Shown: positions 11,501 through 21,574 of the stretch, piece by piece | Position numbering within the stretch: the first letter of the stretch is position 1 | Layout: each line of letters begins with the position of its first letter | NCBI GenBank assembly: GCA_022457155.1 | Contig: JAJGOT010000196.1 | Span: 124,001 to 188,000, forward strand | From: Cladopsammia gracilis | Taxonomy: Eukaryota; Cnidaria; Anthozoa; Scleractinia; Dendrophylliidae | Length of the DNA: 64,000 bases | Direction: 5' to 3' | Program-made: the position numbers and the translations under genes | The notes under the pieces: model-generated | Seen by the model: only the letters and a program-made list of their open reading frames with translations | Database searches by the model: none | What the model was told of the DNA's origin: nothing

Positions 11501-12080
11501 TCGAAATAGGGATAAAAAGAATAGAGTGATTGCGCGGAAATAGCTCTTAACGTAGAACGTTTCAGAAATAACAAATTTAGAAAAGATTTTTGTTGACTGC
11601 TCTCCATTGAGAAAAAATAAAGTTGTGTTGTAGTTCATTGTCCCCAAAAAGCATAAAATTCACTTGGCGAAAACAGTGCTTAGAAAAACATTGCAATTCA
11701 TAAACAAACTTCCCGTCAATTTTCACTCTTTTCACCCGTTGTTTTAGATGAACAACCTAACTCCTTGCCCTCATTGGATCCGTATTGCGCATGCGTTCTT
11801 AAAACTCTGAATCTTCTCAAATTATAATTGAAATCGACAAAAACTCTTTATTTCTTTCAACCGCAGCTGTGAACGATTATTTTTAATGTTCTCAGAATTT
11901 TCTTCACTGGTGTCGAAATCCGACTGACCGAAAATTAAGTCACTGAGAACCCGGATCAGTTATTGTTAAATCACTGATTACCAACTATTTTTGATTTTCT
12001 TCTTGTAGAATGCTTCAGGATGCAAGAAAAAATCCAGAAAAGGAGGCTGCTTTGGACATTTTTTTAGGAGGAAAATATAA
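109..12080 (+). CDS. Gene 1: headless myosin-rod-like protein, 3' part
   Basis: Nine exons are readable: B' 109-240, C' 356-493, A' 993-1162, B'' 1416-1548, D 2218-2304, A 7844-8034, B 8320-8452, C 9345-9482 and terminal 12009-12080. All junctions are GT-AG and all phases agree (A to B phase 2, the others phase 0), with no stop or frameshift. The translation is continuous heptad coiled coil. A (ELAQMKTKFEQE, SRLEELEDS), B (NAEKAKN, LIDLEK) and C (ILERKQSKFDEQINEWK, AEVDNAKKEARNYS) align in order with the distal rod of myosin II heavy chain. The terminal exon adds a basic, Cys-containing tail, GCKKKSRKGGCFGHFFRRKI, then TAA. No head, IQ motif or light-chain site is present. Upstream exons lie left of the window. 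Myosin-tail kinship is clear; filament assembly and cell role are inference. A poly(A) signal follows at 12143. Confidence 0.8.
631..732. mobile_element. Small palindromic MITE in gene 1 intron
   Basis: TTAAAGCATGGTTCACAC on the left pairs with GTGTGAACCAGGCTTTA on the right, around a run of CGACATAA repeats. The same insertion is at 29564-29660 in unit 2, so it predates the duplication. Confidence 0.6.
2031..2176. mobile_element. MITE private to unit 1
   Basis: TGGGCCCAGTTGTTCAAA opens and TTTGAACAACTGGGCCC closes, with further internal palindromes (GCTATCCACCGGATA). Unit 2 lacks it near 31,070, where the sequence reads directly into the next intron segment. A 3-bp CTG repeat may be the target duplication. 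Confidence 0.65.
3628..3697 (+). repeat. tRNA-like sequence, unit 1
   Basis: It begins TCCTCGGTGGTGTAGTGGAT (A-box-like) and has GGGTTCGATTCCC (B-box-like), about 70 bp in total. The acceptor-stem halves do not pair well and no complete anticodon arm is evident. It is therefore a tRNA-derived repeat head or tRNA pseudogene, not a confident tRNA gene. Confidence 0.5.
3991..7233. mobile_element. Composite tandem element private to unit 1
   Basis: It contains two copies of one TIR element head to tail: a 379-bp short form (3996-4374) and a 2.85-kb long form (4381-7233). Both begin TATTCAAACTGGTC and end GACCAGTTTGAATA, and each is preceded by GTAATA. They share about 90 bp at the left end and 140 bp at the right end. 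The long form holds a poly(T) run (about 5480-5511), a poly(G) run (about 5716-5734) and a 75-bp minisatellite. No transposase is recognisable. Confidence 0.75.
6060..6720. repeat. 75-bp minisatellite
   Basis: About eight units contain TTTCGCTGAGCGAACTCAGC and TATATCGTCGTGGTGTCAC. The unit length of 75 bp is a multiple of three and lacks stops on one frame of each strand, so long open frames appear on both strands (25-residue repeats). It lies inside the long TATTCAAACTGG element. I treat it as non-coding. Confidence 0.85.
8497..9289. mobile_element. TIR element holding a LINE fragment, unit 1
   Basis: AGGGAGTGTTCATTATTTA at the left and TAAATAATGAACACTGCCT at the right are inverted repeats. 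Inside are G and C homopolymer runs and a minus-strand reverse-transcriptase fragment. It lies in the intron between exons B and C of gene 1. Confidence 0.65.
8746..9077 (-). pseudogene. Non-LTR retrotransposon RT fragment, unit 1
   Basis: The minus strand reads RPISIIPVVAKVFERIIYDQ, then LSSHQSGFQSLHST, typical of the N-terminal RT region of CR1/Jockey-type LINEs. It is truncated at both ends, and the LDLKKAFD-type block is not reached. A relic. Confidence 0.75.
9518..9602. repeat. GGTAT microsatellite, unit 1
   Basis: A pentanucleotide array follows the donor of exon C of gene 1. The unit 2 copy (35998-36050) has fewer repeats. Confidence 0.85.
10031..10524. repeat. 30-bp minisatellite, unit 1
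   Basis: About sixteen units of GAATTAGGAGCATCAAACGA plus CTCGTTTACT lie in the last intron of gene 1. They create an open frame of 10-residue repeats (ELGASNDSFT), but the array is intronic and its copy number differs in unit 2. Confidence 0.9.
10710..10891. mobile_element. MITE private to unit 1
   Basis: GGCCATTTGCACGATGGCGT opens; GACGTCATCGCGCAAATGGCC closes with TA on each side. Unit 2 lacks it (about 36950), where the flanks are contiguous. TA target and palindromic ends fit a Tc1/mariner-type MITE. Confidence 0.7.
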
Positions 12081-12142
12081 ATTTTTAATGAAGATTTTTT
12101 TAAGTTTGGTGCATTAGCCCATGGAATGGCCTTTTTTATTGA

Positions 12143-12148
12143 AATAAA
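12143..12148 (+). other. Poly(A) signal of gene 1
   Basis: AATAAA lies 63 bp after the TAA stop of the terminal exon. The same hexamer sits at the same distance in gene 2. Confidence 0.6.
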
Positions 12149-12216
12149 GAATGGTGTATTATTTCACCAACTCCCACTGAAGCTAAATGGATTGTTACTT
12201 CTTTTCATCATTTAAA

Positions 12217-12575
12217 AGGCTATGTCTACACTATACCGGATAGCTTATCATGTCAACATGAAAAATACTCCGGCCTAATGTGAACAGAAACGACCCAGAA
12301 CTGGATATTTACTTCCGTTTCAGTGGGTTCCAATCCTTGCTCCTAGTTGTTGACTTCCGCTACGGTTCAGTCCGATTGCCTGTTCACACTGCCCCAGAGA
12401 TTGGCACGAGAATCTATCCGATATGTGACGATTCACCTTCACGAGCGCCGCGTCGCAGCGGCTCTCCGGAACAAAAATCGTTCCGAAACTAGCATTTCAT
12501 GTGTGAACGAAAGGCCTATCCGGTATGGCTTTCGTGCCGGCGCAAGAGCTATCTGTTATAGCGTAGACATAGGCT
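12217..12575. mobile_element. MITE downstream of gene 1
   Basis: AGGCTATGTCTACACTATAC pairs with GTTATAGCGTAGACATAGGC. It is 360 bp, GC-richer than its flanks, and shared with unit 2 (38212-38573). Confidence 0.65.
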
Positions 12576-14027
12576 ATGGCAGGCGTTGGGCGATTGTTAA
12601 GGCACGCTAGCAAGAAAATTACCATTAGTTTACTCGCGCAAGGTACTAGACTAAACCATTTCCTTTCCAGTGTCATTAGAGAGGTTTCCCTTGAGTGTCG
12701 TAAAACTAAAACCAACGTACTGATTACTCTGGCCAATCACAGCAGGCGCAAACAATCCAATGAACCAATCAGGACTCGAAGCAAGTACATGAAGCCGGCA
12801 CCAAGCGCGGGAAAACGCGTGCGTTCCACTGTGCGTTCCATTGGTTCACAAAGCGTAGCACTGCAAAATCAAAGCAATCGCGAAATTACTTACGACACAA
12901 TTGAAAACTGCACTAATATGCAATCACTGATGGGTTTCCTTTATTTTGGCTTTTACTTGTTCACATAACACACGATTCCGTCGAGATTCTTATTCCGATT
13001 GCGACTCCGATTTTGATTTACATTAGAACGTAAGGCTCCCTACGCTTCCGACTCCGCTTGTGTTTGCGTCGCTAGTGGGAACCAGCCCTTATGGTTAAGG
13101 GAACGCTGCCCCGGCTGATGTATCGTGATAATGGCCACGGGCTTGTTTTAACCTTGCTTCATTATCTTGAAATAGGAGCAAAAATCGCCAAAAGTGATGA
13201 CACCAAGAAAATATAACGTAAAGACGCAAAATAAGGGCGAAAATGGTCAAAGTTCCGCAAGAATGTCAATACCTTGTATTCCTGAATGCAAATCTAATTA
13301 TTATTTATAGTTTGGAGTAAACAGTGAGAAAATGAATAGCAATTTTGATTTCTTGGCCGCCAGTTACGAAATCAAATTTACTGAACTGTGACCCTTCCAT
13401 CCTTGTAATCCTGCACTTTTTCTCCAAACTACTGCTTCTGTTTTGCTCTATAGAATCGTTTTATCCAATTCAGTTGTATATTTGGTTGCATTCAGCGATA
13501 TAACATGGAAAAAAGGAGGCGAAATTTTGTCGTTTCGACGGGACAGTGTCAGCTTAATGAATTACACAATACACAAGTGCAAAACGCATGCGTAATTGCA
13601 AATAACATGGCAGCGATCGCAAAGTTAAAAGTGCAGAAAACAGAGCGAAAACTACCGCCATTTTCAATAAAGATCCCACGTTCTCGGTAACCAGGGATCT
13701 AGATTTGAAACGTTTCTTCAAAGAAACCGGTTTAGCCAGTTTAGACGGTTTAGCCAGTGTGCTTTTTGTGCGCAAGAAACGGCCTGTGATCCAAATTCGA
13801 CAAAAAGTGGCCGTATAAACACAGTGGTAACTGTAGTTTCTCGTCCCGTTCTTTTGCGATATGGTTACTATATCTTATACGAGAGCTTTTTCTTATCATA
13901 AATTGGTTAAAATAATGGTCTCTTCTGCTATTTCACTAATAATCTTTTAACTTCCTTGTGGTTAACGTTCTCCGAATAACATTAAAGTCAAGGCATGCTG
14001 CTGGACGTGTTTACTTTAGCCGAATTA

Positions 14028-17000
14028 CTAAGCGGGATCCCAGCGGGATTTCTTGACCGCTGGTTTTGTGGGTTTCGGTCGCTCAGGAGGTTTAGCGGTG
14101 CTGTGGTGACTTCTGGCGTCCCACGTGTTGGAAGTAGACGAAGCAGCAGCACAGAAGTGAGACTTGTACTGAGCCTGAGAATAAAATGACAAACATGAAA
14201 TCACTTACAAATGTTGAACACATCAGAGTAGCCTGAGCTGCAACAGAGTGGAGGAGGGAGGGACATGAAATTAGTTACTAATGTTGAACAGATCAGAGTA
14301 GCCTGGGCAGCAACAGTATGGAGGAGGAAGGAACAGGAAAGTTAACTGGTCATTTTGGGATTCTACGGTATAGCCCCTCAAATGCCTGCTCTCGGCGTCA
14401 AAAGGTTAAAAACACCTCTCTGCATCGGCTGGAACGTTCTGTGTAAGGGTGGCCGTTGTAAAAAGATTATTTTATAACGTAATGGATATACTGTAACATT
14501 AAAAGCAACCGATGTTGAGTATAGTATTCCGCTTCAAACGAAAACCCTGCGACGGACAATCTCTCTCTTCCATCAACGCCGAGCTGCTGAAATTCCACCT
14601 AAGCTAGGCCAAGTATGGAAATAGCATAAAATACCTGGAAAGCTGCCTTCAGAGCTGATGTGCGATCACTCCTCGCTGAAGAACCAAACACTCCACGGGA
14701 TTTCGACGATGGTGATGATGATGAGGGAAGAAAGGAAGACTTTGACGAAGAGGATGATACTGAAGACGAGAATGGAGAAGACGAATCTGGGTTGGTGTAC
14801 TGTGCGCCCCTACTATCACTGACATGGGTGTCCTGTGCGCAAACAAGAAAAAGTTACCTTACAACATGGGCCCTGGCACGCGCGGTTTAAAATGACTGGC
14901 TTTTTCAAGTAAGAAACGAAATGTGTCACCAATTTTTATTTATTGTAGCTTATCGGCATGTTATTTGCCCATTCTCTAATTTCGAATTGCCCATAATACA
15001 CTTTGTTTGCCCTCCAAATTTTGCATAAACTATTGTGTTTAAATGCTCTTGGGAGGACTGCATATTCCCAAGAACATTTCAAAACAATAGTTTATGCAAA
15101 ATTTGGGGGCAAACAAAGTTGATTATGGGCAATTCGAAAATAGAGAATACAAAAGTAAGAGAGAATCCTCCCTTTTCATAGCCTGGGATCGGGTTGGCTC
15201 TCATGTATTTTAACAGATTGGCGTTTTAACATTTTTCTTTTATAATGAGTTCAATCATTCTCAACTTACATAGCTTTTATATTAATAAAGACAATGTGTT
15301 ATCGTTTGTTTCACGATGTAGTCACTTTGGATGTAGATCGCGACGTTTCGACTTTGTCATTTGAGTCCCACAGGACTGAAGGTCACGTGAGTGAAAACCA
15401 TCTATAACCAACTCATTCAGCTTTTATATTGTTGGTTAGGTATTGTAAATAGCCTAAACGTAGTGTCATGTCATGGTGATTTGAAAGTCTTTGCGTCAAA
15501 AGTGCCCCAAATTAAAACTAAATACCTTTGTTTTATAAAACAATAAGAGGAGGATATCAAGTGAGTTCTCGAATAGAAAATAACCCATAATCAGTTTTAG
15601 CAAGTTTCCCAAGAGAGACGCGATGAACTTGAAAACATTAGCCCAATTTTTTCATGATGCAATCCATTTCCATCCTGGCCATCTGCAGCCCAAGACACTT
15701 ATTTTTACTCTTAGAGCACTGGTAGAATAATTTGAAACAAAAACTGAACCATTATTTTTGGGGTTTCACTGATATAAAGATGTATTTTAGATTTTAAAAG
15801 CAACAGTACAAATAGTGACAGAGCCCCTTTAAGCTAAGTGAAGTTTCTTACTTATTTTCTTTTAGATAACTATTGACATTATTTTTATTATTCGATCTCG
15901 CGAACTTTTGTTTATTATTTGTGACAACTTACTGAAGATCCGTGCATTCCTAAGCCGGGCCTCTCACGCATGCGCGGTCTTCCTTCTCTCCCGCTAGCTT
16001 TTCCTCTGCCGTGTTGAAAACGAGACTTGCGGAACCAAGAATTCTGTAAATAAAAACAAAACAAACAAAACCAATTTCATGAATTGAAAAATGGTTTTTC
16101 ATTGACAGTGAGTTCGTCTTTACCACAACAGTCTCTTGAATATGGGATCGTTAGTCTCCGACTCATGCTGTGTTCACATCAACAACAGCAACAACAACAA
16201 CAACTTACAACGATTTATTTTTTCGGCACCGAACAAAACACGTTTACATTTCTCGAAAACATGTTTGCTATTTTATTGTTTCACGCCTGGCTCTATAATT
16301 TATGCTGTTTTAATACGCAGGCACAAACTCGCATGAAATCTTTATAACTACACATGAACCGAAAAATATAGAGCTCGAACTTGGTCTAATCTCACTTGCT
16401 GTTACAGGATTTTTTGGTCAAATCTCACTTGTCAAATTCTTCGGGAACGAAGGTAATGCATTGTTGAAAAGAGGACGACATTTGTGCTAACCTGTTTCGT
16501 CAGGCTTACATCGAAACTACCTCGTGAAGTAATTTCAATCAAGCTCAGTAAACATGTTTCGATCACGATTCGCGCAATGCGCAGCCTGATGTAAACACTT
16601 TTCACATTCAACCATGTTTCAATCGTGATCAGACTTAACATGTTTCGCGCCATTGTGAACACAGCATCAGCCGTCGTCTTCGCCGTGAGAACCATTTTGT
16701 GTTTTGCACAGAATCGTTGTCTGACAGCGAGGGAACTGTCAGTCCACACGTCTGATGCTGTGTTCACACTAGCGAGAAACACGCTTTCTCTGATCACGAA
16801 TGACACGTTCCTCTTATAAAATTGTTCACCTCAGACGGCACTTTGTTGCGAATCATGATCGAAACGTGTTTATTGTGAGCAAACTACGGTACAACCCCGC
16901 TAACACGAACTCGGATGATTACGCGAACACCTCGCCAACCCGAACACCGACCCATTTCCCTTGGATCGTTTTCTCAGGCGATTACTATCGGACAATTCGA

Positions 17001-19040
17001 ACCCCCGCCATCTCGAACAATTTATCGTTTTTTCCCTGAGAGTTTCTATTGTATCTTTTAAGAACGTTTCGATCTAAGCCAGACGAAACGTCGTATACCA
17101 CTTCATTACTCTTCATTCCCGAAGGGCTTGCAAGTAAGATTAAACCACAAAATCATGCAACAGAATGTGCAAGCTCTATTTTTTTTTTTTTTTGGTTATC
17201 TGTAATTAGAAATATTTTATCCGAGCTTACGCCTTTTTTCGTAAAACAGCATAAATTATAAGACCACGCGAAACGTGTTTTGAAATGAACAACTAATGCG
17301 AACAATAAAATCACAAACATGTTTACGGGGAAGGTGTTTTGTTTTAATATGTTTACTCGAACATGCTTCGGCGTTAATGTGAACACAGCATAAGACCATT
17401 AGCACACCTCCATTAGCACACCTCCTTTCCATTCGGGACAGACGAGCGACAAACAAACACGCGCGAATGAGAAAAACACCACGCACAATCTCTAGGTGAA
17501 GATTTTTCAGCTCGCGTGGCGTTTTTATATTTTATTCCAATATTTCTGAGAGAAATAAGCGACGGGATGTATAGTGTTAAATAACCAGCATAGAAAGAAA
17601 TGCAGACTTTGTCAAAGTCATTCACTTGTTTATGGTTCCGATGTGTGACTCAGGCTCCCTCAACCCAGGCTCCCTCGCTCGCGTTACGCGCTCGCTCGCT
17701 CAAGCTCGCGCTCGTTCGATCGCGCTCCGCGCTCCTAAGCTCGACTTGTGGCAAGTCTAAAAGCGATGGGGAGGGTAAAGATGCCGTCGTTATAGTCTGT
17801 GCCTGAATTTGATCATAAGTCAGTACCAAAAACGCAGTTATTTATTGGGAACAGTCTGACGTTTGTCCAGTTACATTCTGTTAACAGTACCAACCTTCAT
17901 GGCCATCTCCATCAATGCTTCAGGAACCAATTGATTGGCACCTTCCTGAAAAGGGAAAACACGCAAGACAATTACAAATCTAGATCTAAGGCCAATTAAA
18001 ACAAATGCGTTTCTGGCTAGCCGATCGATCGATTTTCTAATACGATTACGGCTATTCCCAGTAAAACTAACTCTATTTTAAGTGTTGTATAACTAACGCT
18101 TCCAAATGGATCATTTGAAAATTCTTCTTTTTGACCTTTTTCTTTCTTATATCTCAGCTACGGATTTTGTTTCGTTTGTTTTTTAACAGGTTTTTACCAG
18201 CGACAAAAAAAAAATCCACCGTAAAACGTTTATATCGACTAATATGTTTTTCCTGCGCAATAGGAGCACAGAAAAGTGATCCTCAACCTGAGCACTTTGG
18301 TTCGCTCAATGTACTCACACACTTTGCTAAAAGGTCTTGGCAGAAATGGAAATAAAACTTCTTTCCTGCAGTAACCAGATATTGATCTGCCATCGCTTTC
18401 AAACAAAACTCCGCTAACGTATAACAAATAATTAAATAAATTTACAACTCACCAAATTTCGCACAAGATCTCCTGAAAAGTTTTGATCCACAGGCGTAAT
18501 GAGGGTGTAAGCCACGCCCTTCCCACCTTGAAAAATTACGACAAAAATACCAACAACCAATTAGATGTAAGCACGCCGTAAGTAATGTTTAAATCAAGTA
18601 GTGTGTATGCAGTATAATGTAAAGTAATTTGTATGATATTGAGAATTCGTGTATAGGTGTCTTTTTCTGTACGTGTTTTATCCGATCAATCAAAAAATAA
18701 CAATTAGACAGCTGTAAAGCTGTAGAGCTAAGGGAAGACTATTTAATCTATCGATTAATCAATCAGCAACCATAGTATTGAAAGAGACAGATCATGAGCT
18801 CTAGAATGTTATAAAACCGTTTTGCAGTGTTTTCTTTCCAGAAGGGAAGCGATATGAAGTGAACTCTACTTAGCACACTATCACAACTATACGATTACAA
18901 ATACACGATATTAAATACCAAGATAAATAATGTATTACCCGCTCTGCCAGTTCGACCAATCCGGTGCGTGTGTGTGTGAATGTCACGTGCAACATCATAA
19001 TTTATGACAGTTTTGATTGACGGAATGTCCAAACCACGTG
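14028..19040 (-). CDS. DDX42: DDX42-type DEAD-box RNA helicase, 3' end only
   Basis: Six minus-strand exons: 18939-19040, 18453-18526, 17895-17945, 15933-16043, about 14635-14739 and 14028-14174 (stop TAG at 14028-14030). They splice in consistent phase. The first encodes [16 protein letters not shown] and [10 protein letters not shown], helicase motifs V and VI. The second reads [12 protein letters not shown] and GDLVRNL, the third [17 protein letters not shown], the fourth SWFRKSRF and RERPGLG. The fifth ends SALKAAFQ and the last begins [12 protein letters not shown] and ends KKSRWDPA. This order matches the C-terminal part of metazoan DDX42 rather than a generic DEAD-box protein. No exon for the Walker A, DEAD or SAT motifs is visible between 19041 and the gene 2 start at 21575, so the 5' two thirds are missing here. 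It converges on gene 1. It is probably a duplication-truncated copy; whether it is transcribed is unknown. The acceptor of exon five is the least certain. Confidence 0.8.
14971..15148. mobile_element. Palindromic MITE, family copy 1
   Basis: ATTCTCTAATTTCGAATTGC to GCAATTCGAAAATAGAGAAT, an almost complete hairpin of 178 bp centred on GGGAGGACTGCATATTCCC. It lies in an intron of the DDX42-type gene. Relatives are at 23955 and 53252. Confidence 0.7.
16168..17391. mobile_element. Nested elements with GCTGTGTTCACAT ends
   Basis: ATGCTGTGTTCACATC at the left and GTGAACACAGCAT at the right are inverted. A second internal end (GATGCTGTGTTCACACTAGC near 16750) suggests nesting. It occupies a DDX42-type intron in unit 1 only. 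No coding signal is convincing. Confidence 0.45.
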
Positions 19041-19240
19041 CTATAAGGGAAACATAACAAGGTTAGAAGGTGGAGAACCATGAACAGTACCCATGTAAAA
19101 CAGTTTTGCTTTACAACACGAAGCCTCACTATAAAAGGGATGGCACCTCCTCTAATTCACACCTTTTTGGTGTAAAATGTAAACTTGAGCGTCTTTCAGT
19201 CATAAAACATGGTTGATTAGAGTGTCCTATATATAAAATG

Positions 19241-19395
19241 GGTAGATTCTGCATGTACCGGTCACATATTACGTAAAACAAAAGGAACAAAGAACGACAA
19301 TAATACAAATGCAAAACAAGACCAAAAATACAATACCTCACAAACAATAGAAGACAATGAGTGGTTCATGGATACCGGTACATGCAGAAAGACCC
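19241..19395. mobile_element. Small foldback private to unit 1
   Basis: TTCTGCATGTACCGGT and ACCGGTACATGCAGAA are the inverted ends. Flanking ATAAAATGG is repeated (8-9 bp). Unit 2 has a single copy of the target near 42104. The target length fits hAT or Mutator-like elements. Confidence 0.7.
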
Positions 19396-19404
19396 ATAAA
19401 ATGG

Positions 19405-21574
19405 CTTACAAATCTCATCAAACCAAGACATACACCGAATGCAAAATAAAATAAAAAGAAAACGGAAGTTCATAAAGACTTTTGATGTTTTTACAAATTT
19501 TGTCAGCAATGGCCTTAGTTTTGACGCATGTTGTTGCCAGTTGTTAGAGAAATTTTCGAGTGACCTTGAAATGATTATGCGTAAACACAACCAAACCAAC
19601 AAATGAAGTGGAAAGAAGCGATCTGATTGCTTTTGCAAATGGAGGCAAATGCACACGACAAATGAATGGGGTCAGTTTCTTGAGAAACTGTGGTTCTGCG
19701 TCGGTGGGGGGTGAAGCACGAGAATTTGGTTTTATCGACTTGAATCGATAAGGTAAATTAGCCACCGTATAAGCTTTCTCGAATCCTTATAAGGTGGCCA
19801 ATTTACTGTAGTTAAGGTTCTCAAAATTTAGCCCTTAATTGAAATTTTAAATACTTGATGCTCTCGACAAAACAATCCACGAACCCAAATTTGTGTGAGA
19901 AGCCTTCCCAATGCTTGCTAAATCTAAATTCTAAGCCGATTGCAAATCGTGCGAACCATTAAAAAGTATTCACTAGTTCCGTAAATATTATAAAATGCTC
20001 CAAAACCTGCACAAATCTCCAATGCTGCGTTTTCCATCATTTTTCGAAAATTACTGATCCAGCAGCTTGATATCAGACTCCTTCCACATGAATTTCAAGG
20101 TACTGCAATACTTTTGCATCGATTTTTTTTCTGCTTAGAAGGGCTTTCAATTGGAGTATTTGACGGGATTATTTACTACTAAAGACTATGTAACAATGCA
20201 AGGACCACTTGAACAAACAGTAGCAAAATGTAGCTGGATCATTGTGCAGATCAGGATCAGCAATGAACTAAGGGATGGACCATTGTGTTTTGACGGGGAA
20301 AGGGGGAGGGTTGGAAAATTTTGAAATAAATTGTTTGCAGAAGTTATAAACACTGAAATAAATTGTACGCAAGCAAAAAAATAAAGAAAAAATTGTTTGC
20401 TGAAAGTATGGCAGTTGGACGGAGACACACACAAAAAAAATTGTTTGCAGCAGGTGCCGCAAACACGTCTTAATTCAAAGAAGCATTTTTCACCTCACTT
20501 TCTCTTTCGCTTTCGGCTATAAGTTCATGAATTTGATCCCCAGTGATCATCATGAGCGTTGGGTTTACGTTGTTTTCAGTTGCCGCTACAAGTTTCTCAA
20601 GCTTACACTTTTTGAAGGCACTTTTGCAGAATTTTCCCACCGTTGGTATGTGGTATGTAATATGTTATTTTTGCCTCTGGATGTCACTTTAATGCTCTTA
20701 AATGTCTTAAATGTAAGTTCAACGAATTGTAACGTACTTTGCCTTACGAGTTATTATCTATAGACTCTGAGGAAGAAAGCGGCTGTGCCTTTCGAAATAT
20801 TGGATTAACAAATACAGCTGCATTGTTTCTACCGTGAATTTGCCTTGTTTAGTGCGTATGAATTTCTCTTGGCCAAAGTTAACCATCCTTACCCAACCTT
20901 GTGAGGTAGTTTCAATCGTACTAAGAATATAAACATTTTTCGACCATGATTCACGCACTGAATTAAGTTTCGTTCGTGATCTGCAGTCTAAAAAAGTTGC
21001 GAGTTATTATTTGTAAGACCATGAAAAAGCAAGGCCGGGCTATGACTTTGGTAATATTGGATATTTTACAAATATGGTCGTTTCCATTCCGTGGATCAGC
21101 CTTGCTTTATTATCAAATCGTTTAATTATCTTATAGCTGATTAGATCGTTACGGCGGTCTTTTCAAATACAGTTACTTGTAAACAAGTTCCGCCCTTGTG
21201 TAAACACAGCATAAATAAGACCAATGTGTTCCCAAGCAAACGAATACCGAGGAAGTCGCAAGTCACCCATGCAGTTTTTATTCTAAACAATTCTAAAATC
21301 CTGCCGAGATCTTTCTTCACTTCCCAAGCCTTCTCGGGGTACGAAATATGTATTTCAGAAAACGCTGCACAGAGCCGCGCGCGCATATGGAGCTCGCGCG
21401 CATGAATCGGAAGATTGCCAGTTAAAAAGATGGCGTCATTTGTATTTTGCACCATTTTATTCGTTAAACTGTTTTCACTTGAAATAATTATTTTCTTAGG
21501 ATGAATTAAGTCTTAAGAGGACTAAGAACTAAATATCAAGAAATAGTACAAATATTCTAATCTGACGCACAAAG
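19405..21574. other. Intergenic region upstream of gene 2
   Basis: The interval between the helicase exon and the gene 2 start holds a diverged relative of the 46252 MITE (about 20275-20420) and otherwise single-copy-looking AT-rich DNA. It is conserved with unit 3 (48542-50680). I see no TATA box or clear promoter motif, and no helicase-core exons. Confidence 0.5.

Noticed and set aside
14660..14890. Acidic plus-strand open frame ([18 protein letters not shown]) as a gene
   Set aside because: The minus strand there encodes the Ser-rich exon of the DDX42-type gene with correct phases and the SALKAAFQ motif. The acidic frame is its shadow.
19544..19765. Minus-strand frame starting MANLPYRFKSIKPNS as a missing helicase exon
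   Set aside because: It has no DEAD-box motif and no splice fit to the exon at 18939-19040. It is kept in unit 3 only because the DNA is duplicated.
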